A stretch of 64,000 nt of DNA, from the NCBI RefSeq assembly GCF_040253635.1, contig NZ_JBEJGX010000003.1:7341501-7405500 (forward strand), in the 5' to 3' direction. Source of the DNA: Streptomyces sp. Edi2 (GTDB lineage: Bacteria; Actinomycetota; Actinomycetes; Streptomycetales; Streptomycetaceae). Both the position numbers and the translations under genes were made by a program. Shown one piece after another: positions 18,439 through 27,639 of this stretch. How positions within the stretch are numbered: the first letter of the stretch is position 1; the number at the start of each line of letters is the position of its first letter. The notes below the pieces were generated by a model. That model saw only the letters and a program-made list of their open reading frames with translations, was not told where the DNA came from and made no database searches.

Positions 18439-18470
18439 CCGGCGGCGGCCCGTGCGTGGGCCGCCGCCGG
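18439..18470. terminator. Long GC hairpin between convergent units
   Basis: A perfect 13-bp stem (CCGGCGGCGGCCC and its complement) with a 6-base GTGCGT loop sits between the plus-strand repeat pseudogene and the minus-strand lectin gene. There is no T tract, as is usual for Streptomyces bidirectional terminators. Confidence 0.75.
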
Positions 18471-18587
18471 CCCGTGCCCCCGGTGCAGCTCGGGGCCGGG
18501 CAGCCGCAGCGTTGCCTGGTCCACGGCGAGCCATGCGGCCACCGGACGGCGGGTGGCCGTATGGCTGCCGAGGGGGCGGTGACGGTG

Positions 18588-19736
18588 TTACGGGCGTCCG
18601 GGATCGTGGTCCTTGCAGACCTGAAGGTCGCTGTCAGAGCTGCAACCGATCAGGTCGCTGTTCTTGCCGTCGGTCCCCTCCTTGGCCGGGACCGTGGCGG
18701 TGCCGACGCCCGTCCACGAGTTCCCCACGTCGTTGGTCATCGTCCAGGTGCCGGTCACCTTCTTCGTCAGCTGGGCGCGCAGGAACCAGCCGTACTGATT
18801 GGGCTTGATGTGTATGGTGGCGGATCCGCCCTGCGTGTTGTCCGTCCGCCAGCTGTTCGACCAGTTCCCCTGGATCGCGACGTCGACGTTCAACTTCACC
18901 GGCCCGTCGCTCGCACCGAGGGTCACGCCTGTTGTGGTGGTGACGGATCCGCCCGCGGTGTAGGTGTGGCCCGTGGTCTGACTCCAATTCGTCATCTTGT
19001 CCATGGTTTCGCTGGTTCCGTTCACTATCCGCCCGCCGTCGGCTGTCACGTTCTGGAAGTCACCGAGGGTCGCCGTCGTGCTGTCGTCCACCTTGTACTC
19101 GGCCCTCGGGACGACGCCTGACTTGGCGTCGAACTGCTTCAGGGCGTACTTGACGGCCATCGTGCGCAGCTCGCGCACGGGTGCGGCGATGCGCCAGTTC
19201 TGCGCCGCGTTGTTGCTCTTGCAGGCGCGGACTGCGACCGTGGCCGAAGAGGTCACGGCCCCGGGGACCATGCACTTGTCATCGCCGACGTGGCGGATCA
19301 GAAACCTCTCTGCGTCCTCCGGCGCGTCGCTCACCGGCTGTACATACCACTTCTGCGCGGCGGCATCAGCGCAGTCCGACTCGGTGAGGTCACCGGCGTA
19401 GGCAGCGGTGGCCACATCGACGCACTTGCTGGACACGCCGTTGATCAGGCGGAAGGTTCCGTCGTCATGGGGATCGATCGTGAATTGCTGAGGCGGCGAC
19501 GAGGTGACGAGGTCATAGACCGTCCCGTCGGCGTGCTCGTAGGCCCGGTTGAGCCACAAGCTGCTGTCACGCTGTGAAATGTGGGCAGAGAGCTGACTGA
19601 TGAGGCCGTCGGTGTCCGCGTGCGCGGCCGGCGTGTTGTGCGGCGCCAACACGAGTGCCAGCGCCGCAACGGGGACGGTCAGCATCGCGGCGGTCCTCCG
19701 CGATGACGGTCTCCGGGGGATCATCTCAACGGTCAT
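18588..19736 (-). CDS. Secreted ricin-B-like lectin with C-terminal aerolysin-like domain
   Basis: The 382-aa precursor has an N-terminal export signal (RRPSSRRTAAMLTVPVAALALVLA, probable cleavage near AHA-D at 41). Residues about 45-185 form a ricin-type beta-trefoil, with the QxW motifs AAQKWYV and AAQNWRI and paired cysteines. Residues about 195-365 show long Ser/Thr-rich amphipathic strands (GHTYTAGGSVTTTTGVTLG, then SATIHIKPNQYGWFLRAQLTKKVTGTW). That is the look of an aerolysin/ETX-MTX2 beta-pore-forming fold. A lectin plus aerolysin-like architecture suggests a carbohydrate-targeted pore-forming protein, by inference. GAGGAA eight bases upstream supports ATG 19736. Confidence 0.75.
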   Translation of the reverse strand: MTVEMIPRRPSSRRTAAMLTVPVAALALVLAPHNTPAAHADTDGLISQLSAHISQRDSSLWLNRAYEHADGTVYDLVTSSPPQQFTIDPHDDGTFRLINGVSSKCVDVATAAYAGDLTESDCADAAAQKWYVQPVSDAPEDAERFLIRHVGDDKCMVPGAVTSSATVAVRACKSNNAAQNWRIAAPVRELRTMAVKYALKQFDAKSGVVPRAEYKVDDSTTATLGDFQNVTADGGRIVNGTSETMDKMTNWSQTTGHTYTAGGSVTTTTGVTLGASDGPVKLNVDVAIQGNWSNSWRTDNTQGGSATIHIKPNQYGWFLRAQLTKKVTGTWTMTNDVGNSWTGVGTATVPAKEGTDGKNSDLIGCSSDSDLQVCKDHDPGRP

Positions 19737-19933
19737 GGTGGCCGTTCCTCTTTCCGTAAGTGCTCCGGGGCCTGGTCAGCTGACCCCGAGCGGTGCCTGT
19801 GGCACGGTCTCCAGGCCGAAGACCCCGCCCTGACCGGGCGGCAGTTCACCCGTGGGCCTGGTCGGCCGTGGGGCTGTCAACATAGGCGCGGGCGGCCGGC
19901 TGTACATCCGTCACTTGACGGACATGCCCTCAG

Positions 19934-22814
19934 TTACGTGAGCCGGACCGCGGTGTCCCGCGGCCTGTCCGGCGCAGGCGGATCGTCCGTGCTCCTGCGG
20001 CGGATGACTTCGGCGGCGAGTTCGACCCGCGAGGTCATCCCCAGCTTCCGGAGAATGTGCGACACATGGGAGCCGACGGTGCGCCGCGAGAGGTACATAC
20101 GGGCCGCGATCTCGGGGTTGGAGTGTCCGGAGGCGACGTGGGCGGCGACGATGTGTTCGGTGTCGGTCAGCGCCTCCCATCCGTGGCGGGTACTGCTGCG
20201 CGGTCTGCGTGCGCTGCGGTGGATGGCGTGGGCGCGCAGGCGGGACAGGGCGCGGGCCGCGTCCCACTGGGCGTCCAGACGTGTGTAGATCTCCCATGCC
20301 TGGTCGAGCAGGGCGCGGGCCCGTTCCGGTCGCCGCTGCTGGGCCAGTAGTTCGGCCGCGTCGGTGCAGGCGTGTGCCTCGCTCAGCGGCCTGGGTGCCT
20401 GCCGGTAGCAGCGGGCTGCCTCCAGCAGCAGATCCGGGTCCCCGGCCAGCAGCCCCTGGCACCGGAGGGCATCTCCGAGGTGGTACGGGGTGCCACTGTG
20501 GTCGGCCCGTCTGCGTGCGGCTTCGGCGTAGCGCAGTGCGTTCGTGGTGTCGTTGCGGGTCAGGGCGAGTCGTACGAGATCGGGCGTCAGGAAGCCGAGG
20601 ATCAACTGGCCCGGCAGCTGGCCGCCCACGCCACGGTCGAACGCGGCGGTGAGCCGGGCGTAGGCGCGCTCGGGATGGCCCCGGGTCTCGTCCGCGAGGG
20701 CTTGGGCGCGCAGTGGCAGGCATTCGTAGAACCAGGTGACGGTACCGCTGTCGGTCGCCGGGGCCGCGGCGGCCAGATGAGCCTCGGCGGCGGACTGCCG
20801 GCCGCGGTGCAGCGAGATCAGCGCTGCCACCGCCCGCAGTGGCCGGCGCATCTCGAGGTGCTTGCCGGGGGCGAGCCCGGCCTCTGTCGCGGCGAGAGCG
20901 TCGTCCCAGCGGCCGGCGTGGAATGCGAGCAGGGCACAGGAGAGGTGGTACCAGGGCAGGTAGCTGCCTCCGGTGTGCTCGGTCGTCTCTTGGACGGCGG
21001 CGAGGGTGCGCTGCGCGTCCTGGTGCTGGTCGAGGTCCATATAGCTGTTGGCCAGGGCGAGTTGCCGTCTGATCCGCTGTGCCGGATGCAGCGGGTGCGG
21101 CGTGAGACGGGCGGCGTGCCGGGCGAGTTCCAGGGCTTCGGTACCAGGAGCTTCGAGGAAGCGTTTCGCCGCCAGGGTGTGCAGGGCGTTGGCCAGGGCA
21201 GCCGCGTCGTCCCTCGCTTCGGCCGCACGCCGGGTGGCCGCCGCGACAGCGCCGGCCTCCGGCAGCCTGCCCAGTGTGAACCGACACAGTGCGCTGAACG
21301 CCCGGAACCGGATGACCTCGAGCGCCGGTACCCCCGGCCTGCCGCAGGCGGCGTGGATCTCGGCGAGCGCCAGGTCGGGGCGGCCGCGGGCGAAGGACGC
21401 ATGGACGATGACCCACCGCAGCGGAGTTTCCCGCCCCGGGGTGCGGGGGCCGGCCAGTGCGCAGCGGGCGGTCTCCTCCGCCTCGGCCAGACGGCCGGTG
21501 GAGAGCTCCGCGACGGCGCGGTGGAGCTGGAGTTGGTCGCGGCGTGGATCAGTGGGGTCGGCGAGCGCCAGTGCCCGGCCGATCAGCAGGAGCGCCATGG
21601 CGGGTTCCCGGGAGGTGAGGTGGACCGCGGATCCCAGGAGCCAGTCGGTCAGGAAATCACCGGACGCAGGCGACGCGGGCAGCAGATGCTCGGCGACCCG
21701 TTCGGGAACCGCTCCGGCGCCGGCAAGGGCCTGCGCCGTCCTCAGGTGCAGCATGGCGCGGGCCGGTGTCGGCACGGCGTCGTAGAGGGCATGTCGTATG
21801 AGGTCGTGGCGGAAGACCAGCCGGTCGCCGGCAGCCCGCAGAATTCCCGCCGTCTCGGCCTCCGCGACGATGCTGAGCAGTTCATGTGCCGGCCGGTCGA
21901 GGACCGCTGCGAGCTCGGTGAGGGTACAGCCGGCTCCCAGCACCGAGGCGGCGCGAAGCGCGTGCAGCACCTCGTGGCGCAGATACCGCAACCGGTGGTT
22001 GATCAGTGTGGTCAGCGACGGTTGCGGGCAGTCGGCAGGGACCTCCGCGAGCCCGTCGCGGAGGTCGATCGCGTCCTCGCGCTGCAGGGCAGCGGCCAGC
22101 TCCGTGACGTACAAGGGGTTTCCGGCCGCTCCCTCGGCCATGCGTCGCAGCCGCGGACCGGGCGCACCGCCGCACAGGCCGGCCAGCAGGGCCGACACGG
22201 CAGGCGGACTCAGGGGGGCCAGCTCCAGTACCGGGTGGTTGCCGAGAGCCAGACTCCGGGAGAGACGGTCGACTTCCCCTTGGGGCACCGGCCGATAGGC
22301 TCCGACGAGTAGCAGTGGCAGCTGGTGGACCGACCGCAGCAGCCGTTGCACCACCAGCAGGCTCGCCGAGTCCGCCCACTGGAGATCGTCGAGGAACACT
22401 GCCACCGGCTGCTGCGTACACAGGTCGTCGATCAGGCTGAGCACCGTCTCGACGGCGGCGAAGTCCGACCCGGCCGCTTCGCCCCTCCGGCTGGTATCCC
22501 GTAGCGGTCCTCGCCCCGCAGGATCTCGCCGGCCCGCGCCGGACAGACATCTGCCGATTCCGCATCCACCGCCAGGCAGGCCGAGAACACCGCGAACGGG
22601 CGCTCCGTTCCCGCTCCTGTGCTGCCGCGTGCAGCACCCGCATGCCCAGCGACCCGGCAGTTTCCGCGGCCAGTTCCAGCAGGGCTGTCTTGCCCAGGCC
22701 GGCCTCGCCGACGACGAACGCCACCTGACCCGTGCCCGCCTTCGCGGCCCCCGCCCATCCCGCCATCTTCGCCAGTTCGGCCTCACGGCCCACCGGCCGC
22801 CCTGAGAAATGCAC
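19934..22814 (-). pseudogene. LAL-type (large ATP-binding LuxR) regulator with two frameshifts
   Basis: The gene begins near GTG 22814 (AGAGGAGG just upstream) with VHFSGRPVGREAELAKM and a Walker A box VVGEAGLGKTALLELA. It shifts frame near 22600 (continuing as ERPFAVFSACLAVDAESADV) and again near 22500, then reads uninterrupted to 19934. The last part holds Walker B (VAVFLDDLQWADSASLL), a TPR-like region, and a C-terminal LuxR helix-turn-helix (ALTDTEHIVAAHVASGHSNPEIAARM). Both shifts behave like single lost bases. Either two real mutations inactivated a pathway activator, or the assembly has two errors in GC runs. It flanks the lectin gene, but a regulatory link is unproven. Confidence 0.8.
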
Positions 22815-22993
22815 CACGCCGCCTCCTCTGAACCTCGCGTACCACCTGCGGAGACGCACCGAGGCGGGTCCCATTACGCCACTCGGGCAAACTTGCGAAG
22901 AAGTTCAGCTGTGGGTCACCGGGTGCGGGATGGGACAGCGCTCCCGCTCGCCGCCCTGGTGATCAGTCCGGAGGCTGCCCCGGCATGACGGCC

Positions 22994-23024
22994 GGGGTCC
23001 CCGGTTCCGGTAGCCGGGGACCCC
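22994..23024 (-). terminator. Hairpin after the MFS gene
   Basis: A perfect 11-bp stem (GGGGTCCCCGG and its complement) with a 9-base loop lies about 60 bases beyond the MFS stop on the minus strand, and downstream of nothing on the plus strand. It is a likely terminator for the efflux gene. Confidence 0.7.
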
Positions 23025-23081
23025 TGCTGCTGAGATCTGCTCGTCGTGGACACCCCAGTTCGGATGCCGCCCGGCCTTGCC

Positions 23082-24560
23082 TCAGGTGCCGCCGTTGAGT
23101 GCGCCCGCCGTTGGCCTCGGGGCGGGTTCGGTGTCTGGCGTCGGCTGGGCTTCGTGCCGGGCTTGAGCGGTCCGGGGGCCGGGGATCAGTGCGGCGATGA
23201 CGGCGGAGACGAGGGCGAGTGCGCAGCCGATGATGAGGGCGGTGCGGAAGCCGTTTTCCGAGGTGAAGGTGTGGCCGCCGACCGTGGTGGTCATCTGGGC
23301 GAGGACGACGCCGACGACGGCGGCTCCGATGGAGGTGCCCAGGGAGCGCATGAGGGCGTTGAAGCCGTTCGCGGCTGCGGTTTCGCTGAGGGGGACGGTG
23401 CTCATGATGAGGGCGGGCATGGCTCCGTAGGCGAGGGCGACACCACTGTCCATGATCACCAGGGCGGCCATGAGACCCCACGCGGTGCCGGCGAGCAGGA
23501 GGGAGGCGAGGTAGCCCGCGGCCAGGACAAGAGCGCCGCTGATCAGGGTGGTCTTGGGGCCTCGGGCGTTGGTGAGCTTCCCGCCGACGGGGGAGAGGAC
23601 CATCATCATCAGACCGCCGGGCAGCATCCACAGGCCGGCGGCGAGCATGGACTGGCCCAGGCCGTAGCCGGTGGCTTCGGGGAACTGCAGGAGCTGGGGG
23701 ATGACGAGCATGCTCGCGTACATGCCGAAGCCGATGCAGAGGGAGGCGAGGTTGGTGAGCAGGACGCGGGGGCGGGCGGTGGTGCGCAGGTCCACCAGCG
23801 GCTCACGGGTGCGCCACTCGAACCATCCCCAGACGGTGAGGGTCACGGCGGCGGTCGCGAAGAGCGTGAGGGTGGTGGCCGAACCCCAGCCCCAGTCGGC
23901 GCCCTTGGACACGGCGAGCAGCAGGGTCACGAGGCCGGCGGCCAGCCCCAGGGCGCCGACGGCGTCGAAGCGCTGCCCCTTGGCGGTGGCGGGGACGTCG
24001 GGGACGAGGGTGAGGATCATGACGGTGACGGCGGCTGCCAGGGCGGCGGCGCCCCAGAAGAGCAGGCGCCAGTCGGCGTACTGGGCGACGGCCGCGGCCA
24101 CCGGGAGGCCGATGCCGCCGCCGATGCCCATGGAGGCGCTGACCAGGGCGATGGAGGAGCTGAGCTTGGCGGCGGGGACGACGTCGCGCAGCAGGGCGAT
24201 CCCGAGGGGGATCATGCCCATGCCGATGCCCTGAAGCCCGCGGCCGATGATCATCGGGACGATGCTGCCGGCAAGGGCGCAGACCACGGACCCGGCGGTG
24301 AGCGGTACGGCGCAGGCCAGCAGCATGCGCCGCTTGCCGATCATGTCGCCCAGCCGTCCGGTGATGGGGACGCACACGCCCGCGACCAGCAGGGTGGCGG
24401 TGATGACCCAGGCCGCGTTGGAGGGGGACGTGTCGAGGATCTTCGGCAGGTCGGCCAGCAGCGGGGTGACCAGGGTCTGCATCACCGAGGCGGTGATGCC
24501 GGCGAGGGCGAGCGTCGCGATCAACCCGCCGGAGCGGTCGGGCGTGCGCGCATGAGACAT
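23082..24560 (-). CDS. MFS drug-efflux transporter (DHA2/EmrB-like)
   Basis: A 492-aa integral membrane protein with about 12-14 hydrophobic segments. It carries the MFS motif A region GRLGDMIGKRRMLL after the second segment and the DHA2-type motif C region SASMGIGGGIGLPVAAAVAQ. Proton-driven export of hydrophobic drugs is the expected role. The start is ATG 24560 (MSHARTPDRSGG), with GAGGAA six bases upstream; a longer frame to 24668 lacks membrane-protein character. It is divergent from a TetR gene, the usual repressor/pump arrangement, with repeated GTCAACT sequences between them. Confidence 0.9.
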   Translation of the reverse strand: MSHARTPDRSGGLIATLALAGITASVMQTLVTPLLADLPKILDTSPSNAAWVITATLLVAGVCVPITGRLGDMIGKRRMLLACAVPLTAGSVVCALAGSIVPMIIGRGLQGIGMGMIPLGIALLRDVVPAAKLSSSIALVSASMGIGGGIGLPVAAAVAQYADWRLLFWGAAALAAAVTVMILTLVPDVPATAKGQRFDAVGALGLAAGLVTLLLAVSKGADWGWGSATTLTLFATAAVTLTVWGWFEWRTREPLVDLRTTARPRVLLTNLASLCIGFGMYASMLVIPQLLQFPEATGYGLGQSMLAAGLWMLPGGLMMMVLSPVGGKLTNARGPKTTLISGALVLAAGYLASLLLAGTAWGLMAALVIMDSGVALAYGAMPALIMSTVPLSETAAANGFNALMRSLGTSIGAAVVGVVLAQMTTTVGGHTFTSENGFRTALIIGCALALVSAVIAALIPGPRTAQARHEAQPTPDTEPAPRPTAGALNGGT

Positions 24561-24674
24561 AGCGGGTTCCTCGGGCTTGGAGAAGGTGAGGTGCAGCCCG
24601 CGGACGCGGTGCACACGGGTCGGATTCCGGGGGCGCGGCCGTGGTGGGCCTGCCGCACCGGAACACAATCAAGA

Positions 24675-24729
24675 GTCAACTATCGTTTTTGAAGCAAGGG
24701 TCGTCAACTCGAATCGATGGTCAACTATC
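24675..24729. promoter_or_regulatory. Operator-like repeats between the MFS and TetR genes
   Basis: GTCAACT occurs three times in the same orientation (24675, 24703, 24720); the first and last extend to GTCAACTATC. The last copy also forms GATG-N6-TATC (24716-24729), close to the palindromes upstream of the P450 gene. The intergenic DNA is notably AT-richer than its surroundings. Binding by the adjacent TetR protein is inferred. Confidence 0.5.
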
Positions 24730-24747
24730 ACTTGTTAGGATGCGGGT

Positions 24748-25368
24748 GTGGATGTGCCGACCGATACCCCCAAGCCATTGCGCGCCGACGCGGCGCGCAA
24801 CTCCGAGAAAATCGTCCGAGCCGCGCGCCAGGTCTACGCCGAGCGGGGCCCCGATGCCCAGCTGGACGAGATCGCCCGGAGGGCCGGCGTCGGCATCGCG
24901 ACGCTGTTCCGCCGCTTTCCCGACAAGGGGGTCCTGCTGCGCGCGGTGCTGGACCAGCGGTTCGCGGAGGAGGTCATACCCGCGGTGGACAGGGCCCAGC
25001 AGGACACGGATCCGCTCCGCGGTCTGGCCGTGGTGATGGAGGCCGCCTTGTCCTCCGCGGCCGGCGACTACAACGTGCTGGCGGCTGCCAGGAACGCGGG
25101 GGTGCTGATGGGAGAGGTCGGCGACCGGTTCTTCGAGGCCCTGGCCCCGCTGGTCGAGAGAGGGCAGCGGGCCGGCGTGATCCGGGGCGACCTCGTGCCG
25201 GAGGACATGCGCCGGATCATGGGCATGCTGGTCAGTGTGCTGTGGACGATGGATCCGGGCGAGAGCGGATGGCGGCGCTACGTGACGCTGATGCTGGACG
25301 GCCTCTCCCCGGCTGCCGCCAGCCCCCTGGCCCACCCCGCCCCCGCGTTGCGTCGCCCGGAACACTGA
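24748..25368 (+). CDS. TetR-family transcriptional regulator
   Basis: A 206-aa protein with an N-terminal TetR helix-turn-helix: SEKIVRAARQVYAERGPDAQLDEIARRAGVGIATLFRRFPDKGVLL at about residues 19-64. The C-terminal part resembles the SCO4008-type ligand-binding domain (LAAARNAGVLMGEVGDRFFEAL). GTG 24748 is preceded by AGGA at a spacing of seven. It probably represses the divergent efflux pump and itself until a ligand binds. Its last codon and stop lie inside a 23-bp tandem repeat, so the extreme C-terminus may differ between strains. Confidence 0.9.
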   Translation: MDVPTDTPKPLRADAARNSEKIVRAARQVYAERGPDAQLDEIARRAGVGIATLFRRFPDKGVLLRAVLDQRFAEEVIPAVDRAQQDTDPLRGLAVVMEAALSSAAGDYNVLAAARNAGVLMGEVGDRFFEALAPLVERGQRAGVIRGDLVPEDMRRIMGMLVSVLWTMDPGESGWRRYVTLMLDGLSPAAASPLAHPAPALRRPEH

Positions 25369-25420
25369 ACCGAAGCCGCCCGGAACGCTGAACCGAAGCC
25401 GCCCGGAACGCTGAACCGAA
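25355..25420 (+). repeat. Three 23-bp tandem repeats spanning the TetR stop
   Basis: The unit GCCCGGAACGCTGAACCGAA plus GCC recurs at 25355, 25378 and 25401; the first differs by one base. The first copy encodes the final residues and TGA of the TetR protein, so duplication arose from the gene end into the spacer. A terminator follows immediately. Confidence 0.92.
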
Positions 25421-25424
25421 GAGG

Positions 25425-25455
25425 ATGACCCGGCGGAGGGCCCCCGCCGGGTCAT
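25425..25455. terminator. Bidirectional terminator between TetR and ferredoxin genes
   Basis: A perfect 12-bp stem (ATGACCCGGCGG and its complement) with a 7-base loop. Flanking AGAGG/TCT bases extend it with some mismatch. It separates the convergent TetR (+) and P450-ferredoxin (-) units. Confidence 0.82.
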
Positions 25456-25482
25456 GCTCTTCCATGGGGCGTTGCGCACGTT

Positions 25483-25683
25483 CTACGGGGTGCTGCGCAC
25501 GGAGATGGCGGCGCCGGGGCACATGGCGGCGGCCTGCCTGGCCTGGCCGTGCGCCGAGGGGGCCGGGGTGTGGTCAAGGACGATGACGCTTCCGTCCTCG
25601 TCGCTCTGGTCGAAGACCGCGGGCGCGGTCAAGGCGCACTGCCCGGACGCGACGCACTTGGACAGGTCGGCTTCCACGTTCAT
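25483..25683 (-). CDS. [3Fe-4S]-type ferredoxin, P450 redox partner
   Basis: This 66-aa protein starts MNVEADLSKCVASGQCALTA and carries the CxxxxxC...CP pattern of small actinobacterial ferredoxins (final AAMCPGAAI). These donate electrons to the neighbouring cytochrome P450. ATG 25683 is chosen over upstream starts because GGAG sits correctly in front of it and the family begins there. It follows the P450 by 41 bases on the same strand, and a terminator lies beyond its stop. Confidence 0.9.
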   Translation of the reverse strand: MNVEADLSKCVASGQCALTAPAVFDQSDEDGSVIVLDHTPAPSAHGQARQAAAMCPGAAISVRSTP

Positions 25684-25724
25684 GCCGTCTCCACCTCGCA
25701 CTCGGGGACTTGGGGCTGGGGTCA

Positions 25725-26939
25725 TCACCACAGGACCGGGACCTCGCCGACGCCGCCGGGCAGCCGTTCGGAGTGCTCGCGCAGGCTGTACGGGTCGACG
25801 GCGAGGCGCAGGCCGGGGAAGCGGCGGAAGAGGGCGGTGAAGGCGATACGCATCTCGGTGCGGGCCAGGGCGTTGCCGATGCAGTAGCGGCCGCCGTGGC
25901 CGAACCCGAGGTGCGGGTTGGGGGTGCGCTCCGGGTCGAAGGAGTCCGGCTCGGCGAACGCGGCACCGTCGCGGTTGGCGGCGTTGATCGCTACGAGGAC
26001 GGCATCGCCGCGGGCGATGGTGACTCCGGCGATCGGGACGTCCTCGCGGGCGTAGCGCAGGAGGCCGATTCCGCCGGGGGCGGACATGCGCAGGATCTCC
26101 TCGACGGTCGAGTCCACCAGCTCCTCGGGCCGGGCGGCGAAGCGGTCCCGGCGGCCGGGCTCGCTCAGCAGGAACAGCGTGCCGAAGTCGATGCGGGTGG
26201 AGGTCGTCTCGTGGCCGGCGAAGAGCAGGCCCGCCGCCAGCCGGGTCATGTCGTCCTCGCTGAAGGTGGGGTCCTCGGCCTGGACCGTGAGGATGTCGGT
26301 GACGACATCCTGGCCGGGCTGCTCGCGTTTGCTCTGTGCCAGGCGGCCTATGTACGCCTGGAATTCGGCCATCGCCTCCAGCGCGTCGGCCCCGCCATCG
26401 AGCACCCCGATCCGTTCCGACCAGCCTCGCAGCAGGTCGCGGTCGGAGTGCGGCACGCCGAGGAGTTCGCAGATCACCTGCACCGGCAGCGGGAACGACA
26501 GGAAATCGTGCAGGTTCACCGGCGCGTGCGGACTGCGGGCCCGGGCCTGTTCCATGTCGTCGAGGCAGCGCTCGGTCAGCTCTTCGATCTGGCCGGCCAG
26601 GCGTCGCATCCGGGGGGCGGAGAACGCGGGCGCGAGCACCTTGCGCATCCGCGCATGTTCGCGTTCCTCGTCCTCGAAGCTGCCGGTGGGCCCGGCCTGG
26701 ATCGCGGCGGAGGAAATCCTGGACGCCTCCTCGGGCGCGGGATGCGCCTTGCCGAACCGACGGTCGCTCAAGATCGTGCGGGCCTCCTCGTAGGCCGTCA
26801 CCAGCCAGGCCGGGTCACCAGCCGGGGTCGTCACACGAGCCAGCGGCCCCTGCTCCCGCAGCCGGGCGAACAAGGGGGCCAGATCCAGGGCGTTGGGGCG
26901 GGTGAAGGGTAGCTGCGGTGCAGGGGAACGTGCAGTCAT
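25725..26939 (-). CDS. Cytochrome P450
   Basis: A soluble 404-aa class I bacterial P450. It has the I-helix oxygen-activation motif AGHETTST at about 243, the K-helix ExxR in EEILR, and the heme loop [11 protein letters not shown] with the cysteine ligand at about 352. The substrate is unknown; monooxygenation using electrons from the adjacent ferredoxin is expected. GAGGAG a few bases ahead supports ATG 26939. Upstream lie two GATA-N6-TATC palindromes. No ferredoxin reductase is adjacent. Confidence 0.95.
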   Translation of the reverse strand: MTARSPAPQLPFTRPNALDLAPLFARLREQGPLARVTTPAGDPAWLVTAYEEARTILSDRRFGKAHPAPEEASRISSAAIQAGPTGSFEDEEREHARMRKVLAPAFSAPRMRRLAGQIEELTERCLDDMEQARARSPHAPVNLHDFLSFPLPVQVICELLGVPHSDRDLLRGWSERIGVLDGGADALEAMAEFQAYIGRLAQSKREQPGQDVVTDILTVQAEDPTFSEDDMTRLAAGLLFAGHETTSTRIDFGTLFLLSEPGRRDRFAARPEELVDSTVEEILRMSAPGGIGLLRYAREDVPIAGVTIARGDAVLVAINAANRDGAAFAEPDSFDPERTPNPHLGFGHGGRYCIGNALARTEMRIAFTALFRRFPGLRLAVDPYSLREHSERLPGGVGEVPVLW

Positions 26940-27108
26940 GGTCTCTCCTCACAGGCGTACGCCAAGGGACGACGTTGCTTCACAAAGGCCGGCCGCAGCC
27001 GGCCGACCGGTACCGGGCCGCGCGGGCGAACCGCTCGACTTCGAGGCCGCGTCCGACCGGGCGCACCCGGCAGCGACCTCGTCGGGCCGTTCACCCACCC
27101 CAGTAAGT

Positions 27109-27163
27109 GATACTCAGCTATCTGTTTGCGCAAGGAGCGTAGCACAACTGATACCTGACTATC
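27109..27163. promoter_or_regulatory. Paired palindromes upstream of the P450 operon
   Basis: GATA-N6-TATC occurs at 27109-27122 and 27150-27163, each inside a TGATAC-N4-CTATC direct repeat. Centres are 41 bp apart, close to four helical turns. They lie about 170-225 bp upstream of the P450 start and are good candidates for a dimeric repressor or activator site. Confidence 0.5.
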
Positions 27164-27639
27164 GGAAGGGTGGGATGTGCTCCGCGTGCTCCGGCCGGAA
27201 TGCGCCCGCTCCGCCGACAAGTGGGCGCCCGTGACCGGGGCGTCGGGCCCAGCTCCCGATGAGGGTCGAGGGGCGTAGGGCAATCTGGGCTACGCCCTGC
27301 GGGCGGGCGGGCTGCGCGGCCGGGCGGCGCGGCCGGTCGCGCGATGCGTCGCAGGGGCCTGGCCGGCGCCGAGGGGAATGAGGGTCATGGCCTGGCACGT
27401 ATCTCCGGCAACTCCCGTTGCCCTGGCGGGGAGTGAAGCGACACGATCTGCTGGATCGACGCAAGAAGGTGCCTAAACCCGAACGATCACAACGCTTGTG
27501 TGTGCAGCGGTGAAACGGTTCACCCACCATTCATGGATCCAGGACAACCATTCCGTCGCTTCGTTGGTCCGAGCCCACTGGTGATTTCCGGCCACGGGTC
27601 ACGCGTGGGCGGCCCGCCCGCCCCCACCCTTCGCCCGCC
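27164..27639. other. Intergenic stretch with no recognised feature
   Basis: Open frames here lack ribosome sites and family character. I see no hairpin with a T tract and no clear promoter. It lies behind the 3' end of the DUF2690 regulator gene and upstream of the P450 operon, so part of it is probably 5' regulatory DNA for the latter. Confidence 0.5.

Noticed and set aside
23046..24692. 548-codon plus-strand frame opposite the MFS gene
   Set aside because: Gly/Gln/Asp-rich mirror of the membrane protein sequence, no ribosome site, no domain.
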